Shown in pieces: positions 1 to 8,424 of a stretch of 64,000 nt of DNA. The stretch is from NCBI RefSeq assembly GCF_022095675.1, contig NZ_JAHYSG010000055.1, positions 15,465 to 79,464 of the forward strand, in the 5' to 3' direction. Positions within the stretch are counted from its first letter, which is position 1. The number at the start of each line of letters is the position of its first letter. The notes beneath the pieces were generated by a model. The model searched no databases and was not told the DNA's origin. It saw only the letters and a program-made list of their open reading frames with translations. Position numbers and translations under genes: made by a program. This DNA comes from Dactylosporangium sp. AC04546 (GTDB lineage Bacteria; Actinomycetota; Actinomycetes; Mycobacteriales; Micromonosporaceae).

Positions 1-300
1 GCGGCTCAGCCGGAACAGCAGCGCGACGCCGGTCGGCAGGCGCCGCTCGCTGACCCCGACCCCGAACGCGTCGCTGCGCAGGACGGCCGAGGCGACGTCG
101 TGGCGCGCGGTCGCCAGCATGAGCTCGCCGCGCACGACCGGCCCGGCGTCACGGACCTGGTCGTAGAACGGGTACGGGTCGGCCCGGATGGCGGGGTCGT
201 GGAAGAACCCCGCCAGCCGGTCCCCCCGCCGCGCGGCGCGCCGGACGGCCACCCGCATGAACCCGTGCTTGGTGGCCCACCGCAACCCCGTCCCCGCCAT
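1..300 (-). CDS. Cytochrome P450, N-terminal fragment cut by window edge
   Basis: One hundred codons are open from an ATG at 300 down to base 1, so the C-terminal part lies outside the window. The segment contains the P450 N-terminal pattern DPAIRADPYPFYDQVR followed by GPVVRG and ARHDVASAVLRSDAF, typical of the A-helix/beta-1 region of actinobacterial P450s. The haem-binding Cys loop is not in view. AAGGAGGG lies almost against the ATG, which is unusually close for a ribosome-binding site, so the start is uncertain. Substrate cannot be judged. An inverted repeat just upstream may control it. Confidence 0.8.
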   Translation of the reverse strand, partial: MAGTGLRWATKHGFMRVAVRRAARRGDRLAGFFHDPAIRADPYPFYDQVRDAGPVVRGELMLATARHDVASAVLRSDAFGVGVSERRLPTGVALLFRLSR

Positions 301-307
301 CCCTCCT

Positions 308-325
308 TGGTACTACGCGGTACCA
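308..325. promoter_or_regulatory. Inverted repeat upstream of the P450 gene
   Basis: TGGTAC and GTACCA arms flank a 6-base spacer, 8 bases upstream of the P450 start codon. The size and position fit an operator for a dimeric repressor such as TetR. This is inference; no regulator gene is visible on this side. Confidence 0.4.
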
Positions 326-346
326 GGGCGGGTCAACACCCGGGAC

Positions 347-958
347 CTACGGCTGGCCGGGGTTGAGGGCGACGAACAGGGCCTCGCCGTCGGCGCACAG
401 GGTGTCGCCGTGGTGCAGCGTCGCGGTCAGGAACCGCTTGCGGCCCTCGACCCGCTCGACCGTGCCGGTGATCCGCAGCGGGGCGTCGATCGGGGTGATC
501 GAGCGGAAGTTGACGTTCAGGTACGCGGTCCGCGAGACCGGCCGGCCGGTGTTGGCCAACCGGCCCAGCACCTCGTCGAAGACGAGCGGGATGACCCCGC
601 CGTGGGCGGCGCCGTTCGCGCCGAGGTAATAGCGGCCCATGCTCAGGCGCACCACGACGTGCTGCTCGTCCCACTCGTCGTACTCCAGCGGCGGGATGAG
701 CGCCTGACCCCGCCCGACCAGGTCGGACCGGCGGCCGGCGATCATCGCGTGCTCGTCCACCTCGTACGTCTCGGCGGCCACCGCGATCTTCTCCAGCATG
801 TCGGCGATCTCGGTGACGACCGCCTCGGGGGCGTCCGCCGCCGTGATGCTCTCCTGGACCCGACGCAGCGCCTCGATCATGCGGGCGAAGTCCGGGCCGC
901 CGCCGTCGGTGCGGTACCTGCGCGGCCGGAAGCCGCCGATGTTGCCGGGCTCGCTCAT
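347..958 (-). CDS. PaaI-type hotdog-fold thioesterase
   Basis: A 203-residue protein whose C-terminal half has the hotdog thioesterase signature NGAAHGGVIP (residues 115-124) followed by D128/E129. This family hydrolyses acyl-CoA thioesters in the cytoplasm. The N-terminal 85 residues are helical and outside the core fold. The ATG at 958 is chosen because upstream in-frame sequence to 1147 is Arg-rich and does not look coding. The Shine-Dalgarno is weak (GCGGAG next to the ATG). It lies 46 bases from the P450 start in the same direction, so co-transcription is possible. Substrate unknown. Confidence 0.8.
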   Translation of the reverse strand: MSEPGNIGGFRPRRYRTDGGGPDFARMIEALRRVQESITAADAPEAVVTEIADMLEKIAVAAETYEVDEHAMIAGRRSDLVGRGQALIPPLEYDEWDEQHVVVRLSMGRYYLGANGAAHGGVIPLVFDEVLGRLANTGRPVSRTAYLNVNFRSITPIDAPLRITGTVERVEGRKRFLTATLHHGDTLCADGEALFVALNPGQP

Positions 959-1270
959 CTCCGCAGTGTCCGCCAGGCGGCCCGCCGGACGGGAGGAAGT
1001 GTGATGGATCCGCCTCAACCGGCTCCGGCTCAGGCGGCCTTCACCGGCTGCTCGGTCCCGGCCTGCGCGATCGGGCCGGCGCTGGCGGAGCGCCCGGACC
1101 GCGGCCTGCCGCACCGCCTGGTGACGGCTTCGAGCGACGTACGTCACGTTCCGCCGGGGCCGGTGGCTCAGGGTTGTCCCCGAGGGCGGGGCGGCCGGGC
1201 CGCCCTACGATCGATGTGGCGGCCGGATCCGAGGGGCGGGTCGTCGGCTGTCCGGAAGGGACGGGGGATC
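959..1270. other. Intergenic region between divergent genes
   Basis: Just over 300 bases between the divergent thioesterase and GlsB-type genes. A GGGAGGAAG stands before an ATG at 1004 that is in frame with the gene at 1271, but the sequence between has poor codon bias. I see no other element. Confidence 0.5.
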
Positions 1271-1555
1271 ATGGAGATCTCCGGCATCTTCACCGCACTC
1301 GTCATCGGCCTGATCATCGGCGCACTGGGGCGCCTGGTCCTGCCCGGCCGCCAGCAGATCGGGTTCTGGCTCACGCTGCTCATCGGTGTGGTGGCCGCGT
1401 TGCTCGGCACGTTCGTCGCCGCGATCTTCGGCGTGGCCGACACGGCCGGCATCGACTGGATCGAGCTCGCGCTCCAGGTCGCCTTCGCGGCCGGTGGCGT
1501 GGCGGCTGTGGACGGCATCCGCGGCGGTCGCGGCCGCCGTGCCATCGAACGCTGA
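1271..1555 (+). CDS. GlsB/YeaQ/YmgE-family stress membrane protein
   Basis: A 94-residue integral membrane protein with three hydrophobic helices and the family signature GRLVLPGRQQIGFW in the loop after helix 1. The family (transglycosylase-associated protein) is small, often stress-induced, and of unknown mechanism. A basic tail (RGGRGRRAIER) should face the cytoplasm. A longer paralogue sits at 46323-46679 with GRLVLPGRQSIG at the same place. It is convergent with the metallophosphoesterase, with a strong hairpin between. Confidence 0.85.
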   Translation: MEISGIFTALVIGLIIGALGRLVLPGRQQIGFWLTLLIGVVAALLGTFVAAIFGVADTAGIDWIELALQVAFAAGGVAAVDGIRGGRGRRAIER

Positions 1556-1564
1556 CGTCCCTGT

Positions 1565-1593
1565 CCGGCGCCCGGGACCCACCCGGGCGCCGG
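1565..1593. terminator. Bidirectional terminator hairpin
   Basis: Perfect 12-bp arms (CCGGCGCCCGGG and its complement) around a 5-base loop between two convergent genes ending at 1555 and 1601. There is no T-tract, as is common for actinobacterial terminators. Confidence 0.75.
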
Positions 1594-1600
1594 CGGTGTC

Positions 1601-2779
1601 TCAGGCGGTGCGCAGGGTCAGCTCGGTGATCTCGCTCGGGGCGAAGACGCGGAAGGGCGGGCCCCAGAAGCCGGTGCCCCGGCTGGTGAACAGCTGGGTG
1701 CGCGCGCCGTGGCGGGTCAGGCCCTGCACGACCGGCTGGTCGAGGCGGACCAGGTAGTGGAACGGCCAGATCTGGCCGCCGTGGGTGTGGCCGGACAGCT
1801 GCAGGTCGACGCCGTGGGTGACGGCCGCGTCGATCTGCTTCGGCTGGTGGGCCAGCAGCAGGACCGGCAGCGCCGGGTCGGCGCCGGCCAGGGCGGCCTC
1901 GTGGTCGGCGCGGTGGCCGGGCAGGCCGGTGCCGGCCGCGGTGCGGTCGTCGACGCCGGCGACCACCAGGGAGTCGCCGCCGCGGGTCACCAGCACGTGG
2001 CGGTTGTGCAGCGGCTCCCAGCCGAGGGTCTGCATGTGGCTGAGCCAGCCGTCGGCCTCCCCGAAATACTCGTGGTTGCCCGTGACGTACACCCGCGCGT
2101 GGCGGGCCCGGATGTCGGCGAGCGGGGCGGCCTGCTCGGTGCGCTGGGCGACGGTGCCGTCGGCGATGTCGCCGGTGTGGGCGACGATGTCGGGGTCGAG
2201 CGCGTTGACCGCCTCGGTCACGCCCCGGGACCAGCGGACGCGGTCGATCGGGCCGTAGTGCGTGTCGGTGAGCAGGACCACGCGGAGGCCGTCCAGGCCC
2301 GCGCCGAGGCGGGGGATCGTCACCGTCACGCGGCGGACGCGCGGGACGCGCATCGCCTCGAGGTACCCCCAGATCCCGACGGCGACGGCGACCACCGCGG
2401 TGAATGCGGCAGTGACCCGGGAGCGCACCGGGTCGTCGACGCCGGAGGCCAGCAGGACGAGCCGCAGCACGTCGCCGGCGAGCGCCCAGACGAACAGGAT
2501 CCAGATGGCGCCCAGCATGGTGTCGCCGATGCGGGCGGCCACGTCGTTGCGCCGGGCGTGGCCGAGGATCATGAGCAGCGGGAAGGCGACGGCGGCGCCG
2601 GCGAACAGCACGGTGCCGGCCGCCACGACCGGGGTGGGCCAGGCGTTGCCGGAGACGACGAGCGACCACCACGGCACGCCGAACAGCAGCGCCAGCACGG
2701 CCGTGAGGGTGAGGCCGAACGTCAGCGGCCGGAGGAGTGACCTGCGCCGCGGTGCCGGGACCGCTTCAGTCGTCGCCAT
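1601..2779 (-). CDS. Membrane-anchored metallophosphoesterase (YkuE/YaeI-like)
   Basis: A 392-residue protein with four predicted membrane helices in the first 145 residues, then a calcineurin-like phosphoesterase domain. All metal-binding blocks are present: DTHYG (172-176), GDIADG (203-208), GNHEYF (234-239) and GHTHGGQ (330-336). Relatives cleave phosphomonoesters or diesters of lipids or nucleotides near the membrane; the substrate here is unknown. The ATG at 2779 lies inside a 15-base palindrome, which may hide the start codon in RNA or act as an operator. It follows the PAS protein by 35 bases on the same strand, so the two may share a transcript. Confidence 0.88.
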   Translation of the reverse strand: MATTEAVPAPRRRSLLRPLTFGLTLTAVLALLFGVPWWSLVVSGNAWPTPVVAAGTVLFAGAAVAFPLLMILGHARRNDVAARIGDTMLGAIWILFVWALAGDVLRLVLLASGVDDPVRSRVTAAFTAVVAVAVGIWGYLEAMRVPRVRRVTVTIPRLGAGLDGLRVVLLTDTHYGPIDRVRWSRGVTEAVNALDPDIVAHTGDIADGTVAQRTEQAAPLADIRARHARVYVTGNHEYFGEADGWLSHMQTLGWEPLHNRHVLVTRGGDSLVVAGVDDRTAAGTGLPGHRADHEAALAGADPALPVLLLAHQPKQIDAAVTHGVDLQLSGHTHGGQIWPFHYLVRLDQPVVQGLTRHGARTQLFTSRGTGFWGPPFRVFAPSEITELTLRTA

Positions 2780-2791
2780 GCTTGAAGCATG
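2777..2791. promoter_or_regulatory. Palindrome over the metallophosphoesterase start codon
   Basis: CATGCTT-G-AAGCATG is a perfect 7-bp inverted repeat whose left arm contains the reverse-strand ATG. It could be an operator or an RNA hairpin that limits initiation. Confidence 0.4.
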
Positions 2792-2814
2792 CCACGCGGA
2801 TCCTGTGAAGCTCC

Positions 2815-4584
2815 TCAGTGGAACTTGCGGGCCGAGCTGTCGCGGTTCTGGGCGGCGGCGGTGTCGCCGAACGTGCGGCGCAGGAGCTCGTGCTCATGGC
2901 GGCGGGCCTCGGTGACGTCCCGCATGGTGACCACCATGCCGCGCACCAGCCGGTCGTCGCGCAGGTCACGGAACACGACCTCGACGAGCACGCGGGTGCC
3001 GTCGGGGCGGGCCAGGCTCCAGGTGTCGCGGGTGCTGCCGCGCTCGCCGGCGCGGGCCCGCTCGACGGTGCGGGCGACCTGGGCGCGGTCCTCGGGGTCG
3101 ACGATCTCCTTGAGCGTGGCGAACGGCGTCGGCCAGATGCCCAGCACGTCGGTGACGGAGGGGCTGGTGAACCGCAGCCGCTCGTCGTCGTCGAGGACCA
3201 GCACGACGTCGTTGGAGTGCTCGGTGACCGCCCGCAGATAGTCGTCGCTGTCGCGGCGGCTCGCGGCCTCGGTGAGGCTGATCCGGGCCAGCGCGAGGGC
3301 GGCCTGCCCGGCCAGCACGGACACCGCGTCGAGGACGGTGAGCAGGTCCTCGCGCTCGGCGGCGACGTACAGCACGCCGGCGTCGAGCGGGCACACCATG
3401 ACGTGGTCGAAGCCGTCGAACCGCTCGGCCCACAGCGGCGCGATGTCGGCGACGGGCACGATGCGCGGCGCCGACAGCTCGCCCAGCGGCAGCAGGTCGG
3501 TGAGGCTGAAGTCGAGGACGATGTCGTGCGGCGCGTCGTCGGGCAGCAGGGTGCCGACGGCCGACCGCACGGCCGACGCGACCGCGCCCGCGTCGGTGGC
3601 GCCGACGAGGACCGTGCCGGCCCGGCGCAGCGCCTGCTCGCGGCGCAGCGCGCCGGCGTGCTTGCCGACGGCGTCGCTGAGCCGGATGACCAGCAGCGCC
3701 AGGGTGATGCCGAACCCGATGGCGATCACCGGGCCGTCGCGGACCTCGCCGGTCATCGCCTGCACCAGCAGTACCACCGGGGCGAAGGCGACGGAGACGA
3801 GGAGCACGATCATGCCGAGACCGGCGCCCGGCTCACGGCCGCGGCGCAGCGCACCGCCCGCGGGTGCGGTGAGCTGGGCCATCGACGGCTGGAGCGCGGC
3901 GGCACCCCAGGCCGCGTACAGCACCGCGTAGGCCAGGTCGGCCGGGCCGCCCGGGGCCAGCCCGCCGTCGGCCTGCGCGATCCCGTACGCGACGTCGCCC
4001 ACGAGCATCCCGGCGGCACCCACCGCGAGCAGGATCGCGGCCGGGTTGCGCCGCCCGGCGGTGACCAGCCGGACGGTGACCACGAGGACGACGACGTCAC
4101 CGAGCGTGTACGCGGCCTGGATCGACCACTCCGATGCGCTCACACCCCCGACGTCGAGGCGCGGGCCGCCGATGAACACCCAGCCGGCCAGCAGCGCGGC
4201 ACAGCCGAGCGCGAGCAGGTCGAGCAGGCGCGAGCGGTCGTCGAGGGCGGCGCTCTGGCGGGTCAGCCCGATGAGCGCGGCCGCCACGATCGGGAACATC
4301 AGCAGGTAGGCGACGCTGGCCAGCGGCGGCGGCCCGGTGGACTGCGGGACCGTCCCGTAGGCGAAGTCGCCGACCATCATGGCCAGCAGCGCGGCGGCAA
4401 GGGCCCACCAGGCGCCCGAGCGCTCCGGCCGCTGCCGCAGGATGCCGGCGACGACCGCCACGGCGCCGCAGGTGCCGATGCCGGCCCAGGCCACGGAGTC
4501 GTACTGCGGGGCGATCAGCAGCACGGTGAGGAACGCCGCCAGCAGTGCGACGTACGCGGCCGTGATCCGTTGCCCCATCGACAT
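2815..4584 (-). CDS. Multi-helix membrane protein with PAS domain; GGDEF lost
   Basis: The 589-residue product has eight to nine membrane helices (about 1-310), a linker with GAF-like character, and a PAS domain near 455-560 ending in VTMRDVTEARRHEHELLRR. The membrane part and linker match the GGDEF-EAL protein at 49312-52332 almost block for block (for example GLAPGGPADLAYAVLYAAWG against the ATGGPVDTGWAAFYVLWG region there). Where the paralogue begins its GGDEF domain (TFDALTGLPNRE), this one reads TFGDTAAAQNRD and stops 9 residues later. It therefore keeps a sensory input and no visible output domain. GAAGG lies 6 bases before the ATG at 4584. Confidence 0.82.
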   Translation of the reverse strand: MSMGQRITAAYVALLAAFLTVLLIAPQYDSVAWAGIGTCGAVAVVAGILRQRPERSGAWWALAAALLAMMVGDFAYGTVPQSTGPPPLASVAYLLMFPIVAAALIGLTRQSAALDDRSRLLDLLALGCAALLAGWVFIGGPRLDVGGVSASEWSIQAAYTLGDVVVLVVTVRLVTAGRRNPAAILLAVGAAGMLVGDVAYGIAQADGGLAPGGPADLAYAVLYAAWGAAALQPSMAQLTAPAGGALRRGREPGAGLGMIVLLVSVAFAPVVLLVQAMTGEVRDGPVIAIGFGITLALLVIRLSDAVGKHAGALRREQALRRAGTVLVGATDAGAVASAVRSAVGTLLPDDAPHDIVLDFSLTDLLPLGELSAPRIVPVADIAPLWAERFDGFDHVMVCPLDAGVLYVAAEREDLLTVLDAVSVLAGQAALALARISLTEAASRRDSDDYLRAVTEHSNDVVLVLDDDERLRFTSPSVTDVLGIWPTPFATLKEIVDPEDRAQVARTVERARAGERGSTRDTWSLARPDGTRVLVEVVFRDLRDDRLVRGMVVTMRDVTEARRHEHELLRRTFGDTAAAQNRDSSARKFH

Positions 4585-4611
4585 GTTGAACCTTCTATAC
4601 CATGTGGCCGG

Positions 4612-5583
4612 TCAGCGGCGCAGCGTTTCCAGGTCGTGTTCCAGCAGCGGGGTGACCCAGGCCCGCCGCTCCCGCGCCACCTCGCCGACCATGGCGCGGC
4701 TCGGCATCTCCGCCAGGAGCAGCAGGTAGAACTGGACGCGGTACAGCGCGAGCCGTGTCTTTTCTTCGGCGGTGAGCTCAGGCGCCGTGCCGCCGTGGTA
4801 GCCACGCAGGACGGGGTGGTCGCGCTCGTCCTCGAGGCGGTGGCCGATCGCCGTGCAGACGAAGTCGTACAGCGGGTCGCCCCAGAAGTACCGCTCCCCG
4901 TCGACGAGCCCGGTGAACACGCCGTCCTGGCAGAGCACGTTGCCGTCCCACAGGTCGAAGTGCACGAGCGCGGGCCTCGTCACCTCGTCGAGCGCGTCGC
5001 TGTGGCGCTCCACGGTCGCCAGGATGTCGGCGTCGCAAGCGGGCAGCTCGACCTGCCAGTCGCGGGCGTCGGCCAGCAGGTCCTCGGTCATGGCAGTGAA
5101 CGCCTCCCGCCAGGTGGCGCCGCCGGCCCGTCCGCCGCCGTCGTACCCGAACGCGGTCCCGGTCACGGTGTGCAGCTCCTTGAGCGCTGCCCCGAGCTGC
5201 GTGCGCACCCCGCCGGCGTCGGCCCCCTCGGGCAGCTCGGTGAGCGGCCGCCCGGGCAGCAGCCCGACGACCACGACGTCGTCGTCCGCGTGCAGCACGG
5301 CCGGGACGGGAACCGTGGGGACATGCTGTCGCACGAGGCGGTAGTAGCGGGCCTCGGCGGCGATGATCCCCCGCTCGTACCGCAGCAGCCGGCACCCGGC
5401 CGGCGGCCCGACCTTGACAACGGCCTCGGTCCCGTCGTCGAGGGCCACCCGCCAGACGGCCGCGAAGGTCCCGCCCGTCAGCGGTCCACAGTGGACGACG
5501 GTCCGATCGAACCGCTCTTTGAGCAGACCGGCCACGTCCTGCGGGGTCAGCTGGCGCTGGGTCGGGCTGATCACGTCTGACAC
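4612..5583 (-). CDS. APH/choline-kinase-like small-molecule kinase
   Basis: A 323-residue protein with the aminoglycoside phosphotransferase fold: a Gly-rich loop (GPLTGGTF), Lys57 in VVKVG, the Brenner catalytic loop HFDLWDGN (208-215), and the Mg-binding Asp in LVDGERYFWGD (about 228). It resembles the fructosamine-kinase-like and general APH groups; nothing marks it as a resistance enzyme. It starts at GTG 5583, with TAGGGT exactly 6 bases upstream, fitting a leaderless mRNA. The PAS membrane protein follows 27 bases later on the same strand. Confidence 0.85.
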   Translation of the reverse strand: MSDVISPTQRQLTPQDVAGLLKERFDRTVVHCGPLTGGTFAAVWRVALDDGTEAVVKVGPPAGCRLLRYERGIIAAEARYYRLVRQHVPTVPVPAVLHADDDVVVVGLLPGRPLTELPEGADAGGVRTQLGAALKELHTVTGTAFGYDGGGRAGGATWREAFTAMTEDLLADARDWQVELPACDADILATVERHSDALDEVTRPALVHFDLWDGNVLCQDGVFTGLVDGERYFWGDPLYDFVCTAIGHRLEDERDHPVLRGYHGGTAPELTAEEKTRLALYRVQFYLLLLAEMPSRAMVGEVARERRAWVTPLLEHDLETLRR

Positions 5584-5601
5584 CCCGCTACCCTACGGGG
5601 T
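5582..5601 (-). promoter_or_regulatory. Leaderless promoter with inverted repeat
   Basis: On the minus strand TAGGGT (5590-5595) ends 6 bases before GTG 5583. ACCCCG/CGGGGT arms (5582-5587, 5596-5601) flank the -10 box and overlap the start codon, so a bound protein would block transcription. Confidence 0.45.
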
Positions 5602-5614
5602 CCGTTCTCCCGGC

Positions 5615-5800
5615 GGTGTCCCGTGGTCCCGGATCGTTCCGCCGTTCCTCGGTGTTCCCGTGGCCTGCTCGTTCCGCCGTTCCCTGGTGTTCCCGCGTCC
5701 CGCTCGCTCCGTCGTTCCCTGGCGTTCCCGTGGTCCCGGTCGCTCCGCGGTTCTCTGGCGTTCCCGACGCCCGCTCTCTCCGACGCCCGCTCTCTCCGAC
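5615..5800. repeat. GTTCC-rich degenerate repeat array
   Basis: Short imperfect units built on GTTCCGCCGTTCCC and GGTGTTCCCG recur about every 20-25 bases, followed by three GACGCCCGC(T) repeats. The same words build the arrays at 10690-10965 and 26392-26847. No coding function is evident, although reading frames stay open because the sequence is low in complexity. Confidence 0.7.
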
Positions 5801-5975
5801 GCCCGCCGTCTGCTGTCGACCGTCCGCTCTCTCTGCCCGCGTCCTCCGCTTCTCACAATCCGCCTCTCGCCCTCCGCGCCTGCTGCGTCTCCGCCGTGCG
5901 CTCTCCGCCCTCTCCTCTTCCCCCGGGCGGCGGAGGGCGCGGAAAGGCGTGGGCGGCGGAGAGCGCTGCCCGGCG

Positions 5976-6160
5976 GGTCGGTCGGTCGACTGACCGAGCT
6001 CTGGGCCGGGCTGGTTGGTCGGTCGGCTGGCTGAGGCGTATGTGGTTGGTCGGTCGACTGACCGAGCTTTCGGCCCGGCGACCTACTGGTCCGGCGGGCT
6101 GGTCGGTCGACTGACCGAGCTCGCGGCCGGGCGGGTTGGTCGGTCGGCTGGCTGAGGCGG
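5976..6160. repeat. Interleaved palindromic repeats in gene-free region
   Basis: The 16-base near-palindrome TCGGTCGACTGACCGA occurs at 5982-5997, 6050-6065 and 6103-6118. A second unit, GGTTGGTCGGTCGGCTGG plus CTGAGGCG, occurs at 6013-6038 and 6134-6159, 121 bases apart. The rest of the gap (5800-5975 and 6160-6280) is pyrimidine-rich sequence without a gene. From about 6290 to 6418 the sequence is much richer in A and T and probably holds the promoter and leader of the protease gene. Confidence 0.75.
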
Positions 6161-6418
6161 TGTGTGGTTGTCGGTCGACGGTGCGGACGGCGGAAAAGGC
6201 GCTCCCGCCCTCCGGCCCCCGTGCTGCTTGGCCTCCCCCGCCGCGGTGCCCGCGTCGTGCCGGGTGACGTTGTGTGCGCTTCCCGTAGTACACATTGGTG
6301 ATCGTTTTTGGAGTCGTTGATTTCAACATTGATCGTCATTAGGGGCGAGAAAGGGTAGTCGGGGCGACCTTGCAGGCCATAGCGTGCAGCAAAGCGCCTG
6401 ACTCAATGGGGAGGCCAA

Positions 6419-8395
6419 GTGAGGAAAAGGCTCGCGAGTATCGCCGTGGCCGGCCTGGTGGCCGGTTCGCTGGTGGTACTGGCACCGGCACCGGCGTCGG
6501 CTGCACCGGCCGCGCCGACGGGGGATCTGGCCGACGGGATCAAGCGGCAGCTGGCCGCCGGCGTGCAGGTCGTGCCGAAGCAGTCGGCGACGGCGAAGGC
6601 GGCCGCGCCGAGCACCGTCAACCCGTATACCGCTTTGCTGAAGGATCCGAGCAAGGTCGACAAGTACTACTGGTCCGAGCAGGCCAAGACGCGGTCGCTT
6701 GCCCGGGCGCAGCAGAAGCAGGCCCAGAACGCCCTCGCGGCCGCCGCGTCGCCGCTCATCCATGACGAGGCGGAGCCGCGCGGCTTCTTCGGCTCGAACG
6801 ATACGCATGCCACCGCCGAGCTGATCAAGGGCTTCGGGACCGGTGCCAAGGTCAACAACCGGGCCCGGGTGCTCGGGCAGATCTCGCCGGAGACCGTGAG
6901 CGTCTCCACGGTCAGCCCGGCCACGGAGGACGACGGGGCCATCCCGCTCGCCGCGGACCTCGGGTTCGGCGGCAGCCGCAAGGGGGTTACCACCACCGGC
7001 ACCCGCGGCGACGGCCCGCACGGCAGCACCGGCGACGGCAGCGGCGACTTCGACTTCGTCAAGGTCACCGCGTTCGCCGGGCAGCAGCTCGTGGTCGCGA
7101 TCGACACGCCGACCGGCTCCCTCGACCCGGTCGTGGGCCTGTACGACGCGACGGGCGTGCTGGTCGCGGCCGACGACGACGGCGGCCCCGGCCTCGACAG
7201 CCTGCTCGCCTTCGACGTGACGGTGAGCGGCACCTACTACCTGATGGTCTCCGGCTTCAGCACCGGCGGCGTGTTCCCGGCGGACCCGTTCGACTCCGGC
7301 AGCGGGATCGCGCTCGGCAGCGAGGGCCCCTACACGCTGACCGGCACGATAGCCTTCCCCGACCGTGACTTCTTCGCCGCCGACCTCGCCGCGGGCGACG
7401 TCCTCGGCGGCTCGGTCACCGGTGTCGGCACGCGGCTGACCGTCCGTGACCCGTCGGGCCGGGTCGTCTTCGGCTCGGAGCAGGACGCGAGCTTCATCTA
7501 CGCGCCGAACGCGCCGCTGCCCGGCGGCGGCAACGCGGTCGTCTCCTACGTGGCGGCCAAGGCCGGGCGCTACTCGGTCGAGGTCGGCGGGCTCGCCGGC
7601 AACTACGACATCACGCTGGAGGCGTACCGTCCCGGCCCCGAGGCGCGCGACCAGGGCACGGTCCAGACGCTGTTCCTGGACTTCGACGGCGCCCGGATCA
7701 ACACCGCCATCTTCGGCGGCCCGGGCGTGCGGCAGCTCTCGCCGCTCGCCGGCTTCCTCGGCCGGTGGGGCCTGACGGCCGCCGACGAGAACAAGGTGAT
7801 CGACGCGACCGTCGCGGCGGTACGGGAGAACATCATCGCCGACATGAAGGACCGCGGGACCAACCCGCGGTTCGGATTCAAGATCCTCAACAGCCGGGAC
7901 AACCCCGACGCGTTCGGCCAGCCGAACGTCCACCGGATCGTCGTCGGCGGCACGATCGACGAGTCGGGGATCGACACGATCGGCATCGCGCAGTACATCG
8001 ACCCCGGTAACTACGCCACCGAGGACAGCGCCATCGTCCTGCTCGACATCCTGAGCGACCCGAGCGGGCCGGCGTCCCTGAACACGTACATCACCCCGGC
8101 CAGCAACAAGATCAGGTTCATCGGCCGGGCGCTCGGCAACGTCATCACGCACGAGGCCGGGCACCTGTACGGCAACTTCCACACCGACCCGCTCAACAGC
8201 ACGCCGAACCTGATGGACGCGGGCGGCGCCTTCCCCGGCCTGTTCGGGGTCGGCCCGGACAACATCGGCGGCACGGCCGACGACGTCGACTACGACTTCG
8301 GCGACGACGAGTTCTACCCGGGCGAGGGCCTGGCCGGCACCGAGGACACCCTCAACACGGCCGCCTGGGGCCTGGTCAAGGGCAAGACCAAGTAG
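6419..8395 (+). CDS. Secreted metzincin-like zinc metalloprotease
   Basis: A 658-residue exported protein starting at GTG 6419 after GGGGAGG. A signal peptide (basic start, hydrophobic core, cut near APASA) leads into a propeptide-like stretch and pre-peptidase-C-type beta domains at about 160-300 and 310-410. The catalytic domain has HEAGHLYGNFH (578-588), a full HExxHxxGxxH zinc motif, with a Met-turn candidate LMDAGG (Met599) 11 residues later. Three His ligands plus a Met-turn define metzincins. The Asp-rich C terminus (DDVDYDFGDDE) may bind calcium. Its role is probably extracellular protein degradation. Confidence 0.85.
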   Translation: MRKRLASIAVAGLVAGSLVVLAPAPASAAPAAPTGDLADGIKRQLAAGVQVVPKQSATAKAAAPSTVNPYTALLKDPSKVDKYYWSEQAKTRSLARAQQKQAQNALAAAASPLIHDEAEPRGFFGSNDTHATAELIKGFGTGAKVNNRARVLGQISPETVSVSTVSPATEDDGAIPLAADLGFGGSRKGVTTTGTRGDGPHGSTGDGSGDFDFVKVTAFAGQQLVVAIDTPTGSLDPVVGLYDATGVLVAADDDGGPGLDSLLAFDVTVSGTYYLMVSGFSTGGVFPADPFDSGSGIALGSEGPYTLTGTIAFPDRDFFAADLAAGDVLGGSVTGVGTRLTVRDPSGRVVFGSEQDASFIYAPNAPLPGGGNAVVSYVAAKAGRYSVEVGGLAGNYDITLEAYRPGPEARDQGTVQTLFLDFDGARINTAIFGGPGVRQLSPLAGFLGRWGLTAADENKVIDATVAAVRENIIADMKDRGTNPRFGFKILNSRDNPDAFGQPNVHRIVVGGTIDESGIDTIGIAQYIDPGNYATEDSAIVLLDILSDPSGPASLNTYITPASNKIRFIGRALGNVITHEAGHLYGNFHTDPLNSTPNLMDAGGAFPGLFGVGPDNIGGTADDVDYDFGDDEFYPGEGLAGTEDTLNTAAWGLVKGKTK

Positions 8396-8424
8396 CCAGG
8401 ATCACTGCTCCGTGACGGAATCGC

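Noticed and set aside
1004..1270. In-frame upstream ATG with GGGAGGAAG before the GlsB-type gene
   Set aside because: The added 89 residues are Pro/Arg-rich with poor third-position GC bias, and the family starts at the next ATG (1271).
1709..2740. Long plus-strand frames opposite real genes, such as this one and many others above 200 codons
   Set aside because: They are mirror frames caused by high GC in antisense codons; the opposite strand has clear domains and motifs.
5593..6339. Open frame of 248 residues on the minus strand
   Set aside because: It is an Arg/Pro/Thr-rich reading of the repeat region without homology or a ribosome-binding site; other frames are equally open.
6281..6418. 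Possible riboswitch in the AT-richer leader of the secreted protease
   Set aside because: I could not match it to the conserved cores of c-di-AMP, c-di-GMP or cobalamin riboswitches.
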